The notes below the pieces were generated by a model, which saw only the letters and a list, made by a program, of their open reading frames with translations, had not been told where the DNA came from and did not search any database. Positions 1-8,669 of a DNA stretch of 49,964 nt are shown here, one piece after another; within the stretch, counting starts at the first letter, position 1, and every line of letters begins with the position of its first letter. The stretch is from an uncultured Clostridia bacterium. Lineage in GTDB: Bacteria; Bacillota; Clostridia; Oscillospirales; Acutalibacteraceae. The stretch spans positions 1 through 49,964 of the forward strand of contig CAJFTS010000006.1 of the NCBI GenBank assembly GCA_904420015.1, written 5' to 3'. The position numbers were made by a program, and so were the translations under genes.

Positions 1-9
1 GCCATATTT

Positions 10-85
10 GCCTCTGTAGCTCAGTCGGTAGAGCAGGGGACTGAAAATCCCCGTGTCGGTGGTTCGATTCCGCCCGGAGGCACCA
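10..85 (+). tRNA. tRNA-Phe (GAA)
   Basis: The acceptor arms GCCTCTG and CGGAGGC pair across 76 nt, and discriminator A plus an encoded CCA end the gene. The anticodon stem GGGGA/TCCCC holds the loop CTGAAAA, giving anticodon GAA. The T arm carries the normal GGTTCGATTCC. It is the first gene of a three-tRNA cluster, 4 nt from the next. Confidence 0.97.
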
Positions 86-89
86 TTTT

Positions 90-165
90 GCGGACTTAGC
101 TCATCTGGTAGAGCGCCACCTTGCCAAGGTGGAGGTAGCGAGTTCGAGCCTCGTAGTCCGCTCCA
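90..165 (+). tRNA. tRNA-Gly (GCC)
   Basis: The acceptor stem is GCGGACT/AGTCCGC with encoded TCCA at the 3' end. The anticodon stem CCACC/GGTGG holds the loop TTGCCAA, giving anticodon GCC. It lies 4 nt after tRNA-Phe and is almost certainly co-transcribed with it. Confidence 0.97.
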
Positions 166-169
166 AATG

Positions 170-214
170 AATGGACGCTTCAAGAATTCGAGATGTGGAT
201 GAGAAGCGTCCATT
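170..214 (+). other. Hairpin between tRNA-Gly and tRNA-Cys
   Basis: A perfect 12-bp inverted repeat, AATGGACGCTTC and GAAGCGTCCATT, with a 21-nt loop fills most of the spacer. No T-run follows, so it is not a standard terminator. It could be a processing signal; the role is unknown. Confidence 0.6.
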
Positions 215-221
215 CCTATAC

Positions 222-296
222 GGCGCCATAGCCAAGTGGTAAGGCACGGGTCTGCAAAACCCTGATTCCCCAGTTCAAGTCTGGGTGGCGCCTCCA
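222..296 (+). tRNA. tRNA-Cys (GCA)
   Basis: The acceptor stem is GGCGCCA/TGGCGCC with encoded TCCA. The anticodon loop CTGCAAA gives GCA. It is the last gene of the cluster and is followed at once by an intrinsic terminator. Confidence 0.96.
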
Positions 297-301
297 AGGA
301 G

Positions 302-349
302 AATCCCCTGAAGATCTTGCAGATGCAAGGCTTTCAGGGGATTTTTATT
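302..349 (+). terminator. Intrinsic terminator of the tRNA cluster
   Basis: The arms AATCCCCTGAA and TTCAGGGGATT form a stem followed by TTTATTT. Confidence 0.85.
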
Positions 350-353
350 TGTG

Positions 354-602
354 AACGGAAACCAGCGGCTCTGCCGGTGGAGATGTCCCGCAAAAAAACG
401 TTCGGTTTGAGCATCGAGGGAAGCGAGCTGCTTAAAGCCAGCCGAACGGTGACGGAAGGCTTCCGGTTAAAACGGGGATTCGCCTGTTTACAGGCCGCGG
501 GGCAAGCGATGCAAGCGAAATAAATTTCCGTTCGCCTTGAGACGTTGGCTGGGAATAAGCCCTTCTAGAGCTTATTACAGCCTTCGGCTTTGCCGGTGGT
601 TT
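354..602 (+). repeat. Interspersed ~240-bp repeat, copy 1
   Basis: This segment recurs, visibly similar along its whole length, at 3042-3275 and 24959-25200. Common blocks include GGAGATGTCCCGCAAAA, CGACGGAAGGCTTCCG (here with TGACGG), GGGGATTCGCCTGTTT and GGCCGCGGGGC. The left end is a small hairpin of the type ACCACCGGCTSTGCCGGTGG, degenerate here, and the right end GCCGGTGGTTT is its inverted counterpart. The element therefore has short terminal inverted repeats but no transposase: a MITE-like non-autonomous element. It sits directly after the tRNA terminator. Short ORFs that read through it are not conserved as proteins. Confidence 0.85.
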
Positions 603-653
603 ATATTGTTTGTATGGAAACAGGAGGCTAGGAAAAATAAATGGGACATGACC

Positions 654-681
654 TTGCGTAAGGCCGGGAGGGTGGTATACT
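654..681 (+). promoter_or_regulatory. Probable sigma-A promoter of nrdJ
   Basis: TTGCGT (654-659), a 16-bp spacer and TATACT (676-681), overlapping a second TATAAT at 683-688. It lies about 90 bp before the nrdJ start, just right of repeat copy 1. Confidence 0.55.
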
Positions 682-769
682 ATATAATACGGCGTTTTAA
701 ATGCAAGCAGTTGCAACAAATATAGAAATACCTTAGCAACAAAGAAGCGCAGAAAGGGATGGAGCCGCT

Positions 770-2983
770 ATGACAGTCCAGGAATGGCTGGGAGAACACA
801 ATCAATTGGGAATCGACATCTGGCGGAGGAAATATTGCTACCAGCAGGAAAGCTTTGACCAGTGGCTCGACCGGGTCAGCGGCGGGGATGCACAGGTCCG
901 CACCCTGATTGAAGAGAAAAAATTCTTGTTTGGGGGACGGATTCTTTCCAACCGAGGTCTCTATAAGGACGGCGTTAAGGTGACCTACAGCAACTGCTAT
1001 GTCCTTACCCCGCCGGAGGACAGCCTGGAATCGATCTTTGACTGCGCCAAGAAGCTTGCCCGCACCTTCAGCTTCGGCGGCGGCTGCGGCATCGATATTT
1101 CCGGCCTGGCCCCCCGCGGCGCTATGGTCAACAATACCGCGAAAGTCACCTCCGGCGCCGTCTCCTTTATGGACCTCTATTCCATGGTCACCGGCCTGAT
1201 CGGACAGAATGGGCGGCGCGGGGCGCTGATGCTTTCCATCGACTGTTCCCATCCGGATTTGGAGGAGTTTATCCGGGTGAAATCCGATTTGACCCGGGTT
1301 ACCAAGGCGAACATCTCGGTGCGGATTTCCGATGCCTTTATGCAGGCGGTGAAGGAGGATGGGGAGTTCACCCTCCGCTTTACCCGCAAGGCCACCGGGG
1401 AGACCATTACGAAAACCGTGCGGGCAAAAGAGGTTTTTGCCCAGATTGCGCGGATGAATTGGGACTATGCCGAGCCGGGTTCCCTCTTTTGGGACCGGAT
1501 TTGCGGCTGGAACCTGTTGAGCAATACCAAAGAATTTCAATTTGCCGGCACCAATCCCTGCGCCGAAGAGCCGCTGCCCGCTGGGGGAAGCTGTCTGCTG
1601 GGCAGCCTCAATCTGGCCGCCTTTGTCCGGGAAAAGGCGTTTGATGAGGACGCCTTTTGCCGGGCGGTGGCCATTTCGGTCAAGGCCCTCAACGATGTGC
1701 TCGACGAAGGGCTGCCGCTGCATCCTCTTCAGGAGCAGAGGGACAGCGTCAGGGACTGGCGGCAGATCGGCTTGGGCGTAATGGGGATTGCGGACATGCT
1801 CATAGAGCTGGAGATCCCCTACGGCTCCCCCGAATCGGTGGAGCTTTGCGACCGGATCGGCCGGCTGATGAGCAACGCCGCTATGGCTGCCTCCGCCCGG
1901 CTGGCGCAAGAGGCGGGCGGATATCCCAAATGCCGGGTGGAGGATATTCTGCAAACCCCCTATTTCAAGGAGAACGCCACCGAGGAAACACAGGAATTGG
2001 TTTCCCGGTTCGGTCTGCGCAATTCTCAGCTTTTGACCATTGCGCCTACCGGCACCCTGTCCACCATGCTGGGAATTTCCGGCGGGATTGAACCCATCTT
2101 CGCAAACTACTATGAACGCAAAACCGAATCCCTCCACGGCAAGGATGTATACTATAAGGTGTATACCCCCATCGTGGAACGGTACCGCACCGCCCACGGG
2201 CTGGTGGACGACGAGGATTTGCCCGCGTGGTTCGTCACCGCCCAAACCATCGATTACCGGGAGCGCATTGAAATGCAGGCGGTCTGGCAGCAGCATATCG
2301 ACGCTTCCATCAGCTCTACGGTCAACGTGCCCAACTCCTTTACTGAAGAGGAGACCCAGGCCCTTTACCAGCTTGCTTGGGAAAAGGGGCTGAAAGGGGT
2401 GACCATCTTCCGCGACGGCTGCCGCCGCACCGGGATTTTGACGGTGGACGAGAAAAAGGCCGACCGGGAGCCCACCGGCCTTCGCCGGGGGGAAATTGTC
2501 CAGGTCAGCAACAACGTGGTGGGCAAAAAGCGCAAGCTGATGACCGGCTGCGGCAGCCTTCACTGCACCGCCTTCTTTGACCCGCAGACCGGCGCCCTGC
2601 TGGAGACCTATCTCAACAAGGGCTCCACCGGCGGCTGCAACAACTTTATGATCGGCCTGTCGCGGATGATTTCCCTCTCCGCCCGCAGCGGCTGCGATAT
2701 CCATACCATCGTCGATCAGCTTTACAGTTGCGGTTCCTGCCCGTCCTATGCGGTGCGCACCGCTACCCGGCACGATACCTCGAAGGGGGCCTGCTGTCCC
2801 ATTGCGGTGGGCAACGCGTTGCTGGACATGTGGCGGGAGCTCCAAGGGGAGCTGGGCCTGACGGAGGAAAAGAAGGAACCGGAAACGGATGCTCAGAATC
2901 CTTGCCCGCAGTGTGGGGAAGAGCTGGTGTTCGAGGGCGGCTGCTCGATCTGCAAATCCTGCGGCTGGAGCGGATGCTCTTGA
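770..2983 (+). CDS. nrdJ: Adenosylcobalamin-dependent (class II) ribonucleotide reductase
   Basis: It reduces ribonucleotides to deoxyribonucleotides using a B12-derived radical and needs no oxygen, as expected in an anaerobe. The 737-residue protein has the class II layout. An N-terminal redox cysteine lies in the NCYV motif (C76). The active-site motif NPCAE spans N262-E266, with the thiyl cysteine at C264 and glutamate at E266. The partner cysteine lies in GGSC (C275), and a PTGTLST phosphate-binding loop follows. The C-terminal part is a TSCPD domain (CGSLHCTAFF region) ending in a CPQCGEE...CKSCGWSGC zinc-ribbon/redox tail. ATG 770 follows an AAAGGGATGG ribosome binding site. The gene stands alone between terminators and repeat copies. 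Confidence 0.95.
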   Translation: MTVQEWLGEHNQLGIDIWRRKYCYQQESFDQWLDRVSGGDAQVRTLIEEKKFLFGGRILSNRGLYKDGVKVTYSNCYVLTPPEDSLESIFDCAKKLARTFSFGGGCGIDISGLAPRGAMVNNTAKVTSGAVSFMDLYSMVTGLIGQNGRRGALMLSIDCSHPDLEEFIRVKSDLTRVTKANISVRISDAFMQAVKEDGEFTLRFTRKATGETITKTVRAKEVFAQIARMNWDYAEPGSLFWDRICGWNLLSNTKEFQFAGTNPCAEEPLPAGGSCLLGSLNLAAFVREKAFDEDAFCRAVAISVKALNDVLDEGLPLHPLQEQRDSVRDWRQIGLGVMGIADMLIELEIPYGSPESVELCDRIGRLMSNAAMAASARLAQEAGGYPKCRVEDILQTPYFKENATEETQELVSRFGLRNSQLLTIAPTGTLSTMLGISGGIEPIFANYYERKTESLHGKDVYYKVYTPIVERYRTAHGLVDDEDLPAWFVTAQTIDYRERIEMQAVWQQHIDASISSTVNVPNSFTEEETQALYQLAWEKGLKGVTIFRDGCRRTGILTVDEKKADREPTGLRRGEIVQVSNNVVGKKRKLMTGCGSLHCTAFFDPQTGALLETYLNKGSTGGCNNFMIGLSRMISLSARSGCDIHTIVDQLYSCGSCPSYAVRTATRHDTSKGACCPIAVGNALLDMWRELQGELGLTEEKKEPETDAQNPCPQCGEELVFEGGCSICKSCGWSGCS

Positions 2984-2998
2984 GAAAAAGAGAATGCG

Positions 2999-3041
2999 AA
3001 AAGGAGCAAGGCTTACAAAAAGCCTTGCTCCTTTCTTTTGG
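2999..3041 (+). terminator. Intrinsic terminator of nrdJ
   Basis: The arms AAGGAGCAAGGCT and AGCCTTGCTCCTT flank a short A-rich loop and are followed by TCTTTTGG. Confidence 0.9.
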
Positions 3042-3275
3042 TTAACGGAAACCACCGGCTGTGCCGGTGGAGATGTCCCGCAAAAAAACGTTCGGTTTGA
3101 GCATCGAGCGAAGAGAGAGCTGCGAACAGCCAGCCTAACGGCGACGGAAGGCTTCCGGTTAAAATGGGGATTCGCCTGTTTCAGGCCGCGGGGCGAGTGA
3201 TGCAAGGGAAATAGATTTCCGTGCGTCTTGAGGCGCTTGGTGGGAATTACAGCCTTCGGCTTTGCCGGTGGTTTT
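3042..3275 (+). repeat. Interspersed ~240-bp repeat, copy 2
   Basis: The same element as at 354-602 and 24959-25200. The left terminal hairpin ACCACCGGCTGTGCCGGTGG is perfect here, and the right end reads GCCGGTGGTTTTGACT as in copy 3. It again starts within a few bases of a terminator's T-run, that of nrdJ. Confidence 0.85.
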
Positions 3276-3344
3276 GACTTGTCCGGTACGGACGGGGGTT
3301 AAAGTGGGCTTTTGCGATGGGGATAAGGCATAAAAATGCTTCTT

Positions 3345-3981
3345 CTATTCATCTGGGATCTGGTCCATCCTTCCCTGCGCGGTGGCGGGCAGGTTGCGCC
3401 CGATCCGTTCCTTCGGCCAGCCTCACCAGCTTAGCAGCTGCAATCGCCGGATGGTATCCGCATCAAGCCGCCGCTTTGCTCGGTTTTGCTAGAACTCCGT
3501 CCGCCACCGTGTAAGGCGGTGCGTCCTTGGTCACCGCGCCGCCCTCGCTCCAATCGCGGCGCCGTCGCCGATGCGAACGCCTGCCAGAATGATTGCCTCA
3601 TAGCCGGCAAAGACGTCGTTGCCGGGTACAAGATCCCCTTTGCTGTCCCAGACGGAAGAAACTTGCGCCTTCTCCAAATCCCATTCCTCAAAGAAGATGG
3701 GGATGGGATAGTTGGATAGGGAGCAAAGGGTATGGTTGGCGCTGGTAAAGGTACACTTCACCCCGCAAGGCAATGGAACAGAACTACCCGATCATCAGAC
3801 GGTCGTCATTGACCGGGTAGGGATAGAGGACGTTGTTTTGCGCAAACAGCTCGGGACTATGTACAAAATCGTTGTAAATGGGATCATTACCCACAAGAAT
3901 ACGGGGATTGGTAAGAACCTGCTTTCAATAGACCGCTTCCTTGTTGTGGGTGCGCGGGTATGTTTTCTCTGGAATAGCCAT
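3345..3981 (-). pseudogene. Broken Vat/CatB-type xenobiotic acetyltransferase
   Basis: Read on the minus strand from ATG 3981, the frame gives MAIPEKTYPRTHNKEAVY, then a TGA stop at 3925-3927. It continues with residues typical of hexapeptide-repeat xenobiotic acetyltransferases (LTNPRILVGNDPIYNDF, ELFAQNNVLYPYPVNDD). A second stop (TAG, 3784-3786) lies where the family has lysine before FCSIA. An extra base near 3770 shifts the frame into CGVKCTFTSANHT...FFEEWDLEKAQ, then GNDVFAGYEAIILAGVRIGDGAAIG. Further shifts follow before VTKDAPPYTVADG and WPKERIGRNLPA. Intact relatives acetylate streptogramin A or chloramphenicol. With at least two stops and two shifts, this copy is dead. Confidence 0.88.
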
Positions 3982-4343
3982 AAAAAGCCTTCTGTGCTTT
4001 CGTTTTATCCTTGTGCTATTCCAGCTGCCGCTCCCCAACGCTTCACCTCATCACGCTCCTTTAGCCTTTGCCGTTCCTATTATACCACGGCCCCTTGGCC
4101 ATCCGGTATTGCCTGCGGGCCGGGTTACATAAGGAAAATCAGAGGCGTTACGCGCATTGGCATTCCTACCAACACTTGTATCTGGCGTAAAAAGGAGTTT
4201 TTTATAAGCCCGGCAGCCGGCGGGTAAAATATGGATAATAATGGATGGTTCTTGTATGGTAATTGTATGTAGTATTTGTTGCATAAATATGAATTTATGC
4301 GCGCAATAACCAGGAAATAACTCAAAAATAGAAAAATAGTGAG

Positions 4344-4381
4344 AACGTTCCAATAAACTCCAAATTTCAGAAAAAAACGTT
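4344..4381 (+). promoter_or_regulatory. Two AACGTT-centred sites, possible repressor or CRE-like operators
   Basis: AACGTT occurs at 4344-4349 (context GAGAACGTTCC) and at 4376-4381 (context AAAACGTTTAAA). Their centres are 32 bp apart, about three helical turns. LacI-family regulators of sugar-use genes bind palindromes centred on CG, so these are candidate operators for the glycosidase. No experimental consensus can be matched from the sequence alone. Confidence 0.35.
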
Positions 4382-4535
4382 TAAAAAACAGTACAATCTT
4401 TATAAAAATTTAGCTTTATTCTAATTTTAAGTTGTAGTACACTAAATATGAATGGTAAACCTCATTAAATTTTCGAAATAGAAAGGATGAATTTGTGTAG
4501 CTTTTTTTCTTGCTGTTGAATGGGGATGCCACTTG

Positions 4536-4599
4536 TCCATAATGTCCGGGACATGTAAAAATGTTGTTTGTATGCAAATGTGTGCCGGACATAATGGGA
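4536..4599 (+). promoter_or_regulatory. Leader hairpin upstream of the arabinanase start
   Basis: TCCATAATGTCCGG (4536-4549) can pair with CCGGACATAATGGGA (4585-4599) with one bulge and one mismatch. The left half itself contains the palindrome ATGTCCGGGACAT. The base of the stem ends 12 nt before the AAAGGGG ribosome binding site, so it could be an operator or an RNA structure limiting translation. Confidence 0.4.
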
Positions 4600-4623
4600 A
4601 AAGAAAATGAAAGGGGATCAAAC

Positions 4624-7600
4624 ATGAAACTCAAGAAGCTGTTGTCTGTGGTTCTCGCTGTCATGATGATTGTGAGCATGATGAGCTTTGGATCGGTCAT
4701 GGCGTTTGCGGCGGATGCCTACACCGCCAGCACAGACAGAGACGTTTACGGCCTCGGCAACCCGATTGTCGTGACGGTAACGGCGCCTGAATCGGCGGTC
4801 AAGGTTTACCTTGCCAATGAATCCGGCGCGGGCCTGGTTTCCGACCGTGTTTCCACTCCCAATGGAGACGGCACGAATACCTGGACCATTACCCTCAACC
4901 TCGCCACCCTGGGGTCCCGTACCCTCAAGGTGATGGCGGACGGCGTGGATACCGGTGTTACCGTATCCTTTAAGATCGTCGAGAAGTATGATCCGCAGGA
5001 TCCGGATTATGACGAACCGACCTTTATCAGCGCCAACGGCCCCTCTACCGCAGCGGTGGACGAGCCGTTCCCGGTAACGGTTGTGACCGGCAAGGGCACC
5101 ACCCAGGTCGCGCTCTTCAATGAGTCTGGCTCCGGTATGGTCAGCACCCGTCTGTATACGGATAACGACGACGGTACCCGCACCTGGGTGCTGATGACCA
5201 CCCTTGGCTCCCGCGGCGACCGTACCTTTACGGTTAAGTATGCCGACGATTCTAAGAATTGGATCGATTCCGGCGAATCCTTCCAGGTGAAGGTCCGCAC
5301 CTATCAGCCCGAAGAGGTGGAAGCGGTGGATGCGAAGAACCGCTCCTCCGTGCACGACCCGTCCATCGTCAAGGACAAGGACACCGGCGAGTACTACATC
5401 TTCGGCTCCAATCAGGGCGTGGCGAAGTCCTCCGACCTGATTAACTGGAGCAGCGTGCGCACCAGCCTTTACGGCAGCGACATCGCCTCCAACCTGGACC
5501 TTTCCTTCGCCGGCTATAAGGACGGCTCCACCAACGCCGGCAACGGCACGGCGATCTGGGCCCCCTGCGTCATCTATAATAAGGATTACGTCAATAAGGA
5601 CGGCTCCAAGGGCGCTTACATGATCTATTATCCGGCGTCCTCCAACTATAAGCGCGGCGTTATCGGCTTCGCTACCTCTCAGTCCATCACCGGCCCGTAT
5701 ACCTTCGGCGCCAACGTGGTGTACTCCGGCTTTACCACCTGCGGCGGACCGGACGAGCCCGGCGTCACCGTGGACACCATCTATACCAACACCCACCTCG
5801 ATGAGCTGATTGCAGCCGGTACCATCGAGAGCTTCAACAACGACTGGGTCCTGGCGGACGGCACTTATAATGTCGCCGAGTATCCCCAGTGCATCGACCC
5901 CGCTGTCTTTACCGATAAGGAAGGCAAGATGTGGATGGTCTACGGCTCTCATGCCGGCGGCATCTGGCTGCTCGAAATCGATGCGGCCACCGGTATGCCC
6001 AAGTACCCGGGCAAGGACGGCCAGACTGAGGCCGGCCTGCAGATCGACCGTTACTTCGGCATCCGCATCCAGAGCGGCTACTCCCTGGGCGGCGAAGGCC
6101 CGTACATCGTGTACGATCCGGTTTCCGACTACTATTACCTTGACGTGACCTACGGCCAGATCACCGAAGGTTACAACCAGCGCCTCTTCCGCTCCAAAGA
6201 GGTCACCGGCCCCTATGTGGACATCACCGGCAAAAACGGCGCGGTGGGCGAAGATGTGACCAACCTGGACGAATACGGCGTCAAGATCATGGGCAACTAT
6301 GACTTCTCCAATCTCAGCAAAGGCTACAAGCACGGCGGCCATGATTCCATGATCGTGGTGGACGGCGAGCTCTACAACATCTATCATCAGCGCTTTGAAA
6401 CCGGCGGCAGCCATCAGAACCGCATCCATCAGATGTTCCGCAACGAAGAAGGCTGGCCGGTAATGGCCGTGTATGAGAATGCCGGCGACAAGATTTCCGA
6501 AACCGGCTATGCGCTCGATGAAATCGTGGGCGACTACGAGTTCGTCGATCACGGCACCCTCACCAGCTCCTATATGCAGGATACCCTCCAGATCCGCCTG
6601 AACGCCGACGGTACCATCACCGGCGACATTGAGGGCACCTGGGGCATGACCGAGGGCACCTACTACATGAACGCGGTCATCAACGGCGTGACCTACAAGG
6701 GCGTGTTCTACAAGCAGCAGGATGAGTCCGGCTACAACCGCAAGGTTATGACCTTCTCCGCTTACGGCGACAACAACTCCGCCATTTGGGGTTCCCGTCT
6801 GACCACCAGCGGCGACAATATGCAGGCAGTCAAGGCGGCGGCCGATAACCTCAGCGTGCCTAAGAGCACTTCCGTGGACCTGCCCCTGCGCACCACCGGC
6901 GATTTCGGCACCACCGTGTTCTGGACTACCAGCGATCCTTCCGTCATCAAGGCCTGCGGTGAAATTACCCGCGCCGACGAAAATAAGACGGCGACCCTGA
7001 CCGCAGTGGTCATGAAGGACGGCGCTTTGACCATGAAGGAATTCAATGTCCGGGTCAACGCGGCTGCCAGCGGGACGGAATCGTACAGCGGCACCCCGCT
7101 TTACAACTACGATTTCAGCACCAACGACGGCTACTACACCAAGAATATCGGCAGCCTGGTAGGTATCGGCACCATGGTCGGCTCTGCGGCGGCTTATAAC
7201 GACGCCGACAAGAGCATGGTTTTCACCTCCTCCAACGAGGATGCTTCCAAGAGCAATTACCTCAAGCTCCCGTCCGATACCTTTGCGGGCATCACCGAGG
7301 GCTTCAGCATCGGCATGTGGGTCAAGACCACCGGTACCACCTCCCTCTTTGAGGCGACCGGGGAAGACGTCTCCTTTGCGATTGATTCCAGTCTGGTTGA
7401 TTCCGGCGAGTGGACCTATGTCATGTATACCGTCAGCAAGAACGGAATGGCAGTCTATGTCGACGGCAAGGAAGTTGCCAGTGAGAGCGGCGACCTGTCC
7501 GAATACTTTGTTGACGGAGCGCTCTCCAATATGGACATCCGTGTGGGCGCAGGCCAGGGTACGGTCTATGTGGACGACCTGACCATCTATGGCACGGCCC

Positions 7601-8160
7601 TGGCTTCTTCCGAGGCCATCTCTCTGGTGGACCCGAATTCGGCCTGGCAGACCTCCTGGCAGATCGACTTCGGTACCGAAACCTCCCCGATCCAGGGCGG
7701 CTTCACCCAGATGACCGAAAAGACCGTTTACAACAAGAAGCTTGCCCTGCTCCAGGCTTATGGCTTTGATCGGGAGATCAATTCCTATAAGACCGCGGCG
7801 GGCGGCGCGAAGATCTGCGACTTTGTGTACGCGGAAGGCGGCGCGGAGTACAAGTTCATGGTAGACCTGCCCAATGGCACCTACAGAGTGTTCATGTACA
7901 CCGGCGCGAAGGATTCCATCAACACCACCCACTTCTACTTCCAGGATAATAAGGACGACGTGCATACCCAGGTGACGCCGGAGGGCGTGGCTTCGGACAA
8001 CTACGGCGGCCCGAACACCTACAACGTGGAAGTGACCGACGGCAAGCTGACGATCACCATCTGGGGCGATGAGGCAGAAGCTGCGGCTTATGCGGAGGCT
8101 TACGGCGGATCGGCTATGAGCGGACGTCTGGGCTCCGTCGAAATCACAAAGATCGGCTAA
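4624..8160 (+). CDS. Secreted multidomain GH43 endo-arabinanase-like enzyme
   Basis: This extracellular glycoside hydrolase probably cuts alpha-1,5-arabinan. ATG 4624 is chosen because AAAGGGG lies just upstream and a clean signal peptide follows (lysines, hydrophobic core, AFAA cleavage near residue 31); upstream ATGs lack this. Order: two related Ig-like repeats (about 32-120 and 130-220); the GH43 propeller (about 240-625) with catalytic candidates D245 (VHDPS), D425 (CIDPAVF) and E491 (GGEGPY); a lipocalin-like domain typical of arabinanase C-termini (about 628-725); an atrophied Ig domain (about 731-815); a LamG/concanavalin-like domain (about 820-1000); and a jelly-roll module resembling those of pectin-active esterases (about 1005-1178). 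I see no LPXTG, SLH or dockerin, so it is probably released. The exact substrate is inferred. Confidence 0.88.
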   Translation: MKLKKLLSVVLAVMMIVSMMSFGSVMAFAADAYTASTDRDVYGLGNPIVVTVTAPESAVKVYLANESGAGLVSDRVSTPNGDGTNTWTITLNLATLGSRTLKVMADGVDTGVTVSFKIVEKYDPQDPDYDEPTFISANGPSTAAVDEPFPVTVVTGKGTTQVALFNESGSGMVSTRLYTDNDDGTRTWVLMTTLGSRGDRTFTVKYADDSKNWIDSGESFQVKVRTYQPEEVEAVDAKNRSSVHDPSIVKDKDTGEYYIFGSNQGVAKSSDLINWSSVRTSLYGSDIASNLDLSFAGYKDGSTNAGNGTAIWAPCVIYNKDYVNKDGSKGAYMIYYPASSNYKRGVIGFATSQSITGPYTFGANVVYSGFTTCGGPDEPGVTVDTIYTNTHLDELIAAGTIESFNNDWVLADGTYNVAEYPQCIDPAVFTDKEGKMWMVYGSHAGGIWLLEIDAATGMPKYPGKDGQTEAGLQIDRYFGIRIQSGYSLGGEGPYIVYDPVSDYYYLDVTYGQITEGYNQRLFRSKEVTGPYVDITGKNGAVGEDVTNLDEYGVKIMGNYDFSNLSKGYKHGGHDSMIVVDGELYNIYHQRFETGGSHQNRIHQMFRNEEGWPVMAVYENAGDKISETGYALDEIVGDYEFVDHGTLTSSYMQDTLQIRLNADGTITGDIEGTWGMTEGTYYMNAVINGVTYKGVFYKQQDESGYNRKVMTFSAYGDNNSAIWGSRLTTSGDNMQAVKAAADNLSVPKSTSVDLPLRTTGDFGTTVFWTTSDPSVIKACGEITRADENKTATLTAVVMKDGALTMKEFNVRVNAAASGTESYSGTPLYNYDFSTNDGYYTKNIGSLVGIGTMVGSAAAYNDADKSMVFTSSNEDASKSNYLKLPSDTFAGITEGFSIGMWVKTTGTTSLFEATGEDVSFAIDSSLVDSGEWTYVMYTVSKNGMAVYVDGKEVASESGDLSEYFVDGALSNMDIRVGAGQGTVYVDDLTIYGTALASSEAISLVDPNSAWQTSWQIDFGTETSPIQGGFTQMTEKTVYNKKLALLQAYGFDREINSYKTAAGGAKICDFVYAEGGAEYKFMVDLPNGTYRVFMYTGAKDSINTTHFYFQDNKDDVHTQVTPEGVASDNYGGPNTYNVEVTDGKLTITIWGDEAEAAAYAEAYGGSAMSGRLGSVEITKIG

Positions 8161-8188
8161 ACGGATTCCTTTTTCTTAGAAAGAGGCA

Positions 8189-8219
8189 AAGGGGCGGGAT
8201 TACTCCCGCCCCTTTTGTT
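8189..8219 (+). terminator. Intrinsic terminator of the arabinanase gene
   Basis: The arms AAGGGGCGGGA and TCCCGCCCCTT flank a 5-nt loop, followed by TTGTTG. Confidence 0.88.
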
Positions 8220-8429
8220 GGTAAAAAAATAGAGATGAAAGAAATGTACATATTAAGCAACATTCGATGCGTGCTTTGGTTTTTACCTTTCACTTTTATA
8301 AAAAGTTAGAAAATAGTGCAAAATCAGTGGATTACTCTCTTTTTATTTTGAGAAAAAGAAAGTAAAATAAAAATACAGAAAAGAGATACAATTAAATATG
8401 ATTGAATAATCCATATTAATACAACATGA

Positions 8430-8669
8430 GTGGAAAGCACCGGAATGGGCGGCGAAAGGAATGCGTTTTCGGTGCGTGGATGTACTCGTTTTCTAAAGAG
8501 CGTAGGGTGGAAATGCCGGTGACGGAGAAAAGCGTTCGTCGCGGCAGAAGGGTCAGGCCGCCGGATATCTGCTAGCGCTAAACTTGTGTGGTTCTTTTCC
8601 CTCCGTACTCAGTGCGGACTACTCCTTCTCACGCGGGACCTGTCGGATCGGTAGGTCCCGCGCTTTTTT
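8430..8669 (+). ncRNA. Candidate structured non-coding RNA (possibly raiA-type)
   Basis: A GC-rich, purine-loop-rich block of ~240 nt stands out in AT-rich DNA, has no ORF and ends in a perfect intrinsic terminator (GCGGGACCT...AGGTCCCGC then seven T). Internal pairings are visible, for example GCACCG (8438-8443) with CGGTGC (8470-8475). Single-stranded-looking blocks such as GGAATGGGCGGCGAAAGG and TAGGGTGGAAATGCC resemble conserved loops of a large bacterial RNA. From memory it recalls the raiA motif of Firmicutes; I cannot verify this. T-box, SRP, 6S, tmRNA and RNase P signatures are absent. No gene lies immediately downstream, so it probably acts as a free RNA. Confidence 0.6.

Larger units (their letters stand above)
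3982..4623. other. Gene-free AT-rich region before the arabinanase gene
   Basis: About 640 bp with no credible ORF. It holds the paired AACGTT sites (4344-4381) and the untranslated-leader hairpin (4536-4599) listed separately. The minus strand contains a TATAAT-like box near 4078-4084 that may once have driven the pseudogene at 3345-3981. I see no convincing -35/-10 pair for the downstream gene. Confidence 0.5.

Noticed and set aside
317-523. 68-aa ORF in repeat copy 1 and similar readings in copies 2 and 3
   Set aside because: Frames are opened by different flanking DNA and are not preserved across copies, and start signals are lacking. The similarity is at DNA level.
680-3205. 841-codon minus-strand ORF opposite nrdJ
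   Set aside because: A shadow frame of a high-GC third-position gene; no ribosome binding site and no recognisable domain, while the plus strand encodes a complete class II reductase.
4561-4623. Upstream ATG for the arabinanase
   Set aside because: It would add 21 residues before a perfect signal peptide and lies inside the leader hairpin; the AAAGGGG ribosome binding site serves ATG 4624.
4618-7965. 1115-codon minus-strand ORF opposite the arabinanase gene
   Set aside because: Low-complexity His/Val/Gly/Ile-rich translation produced by codon bias on the other strand; no domain match.
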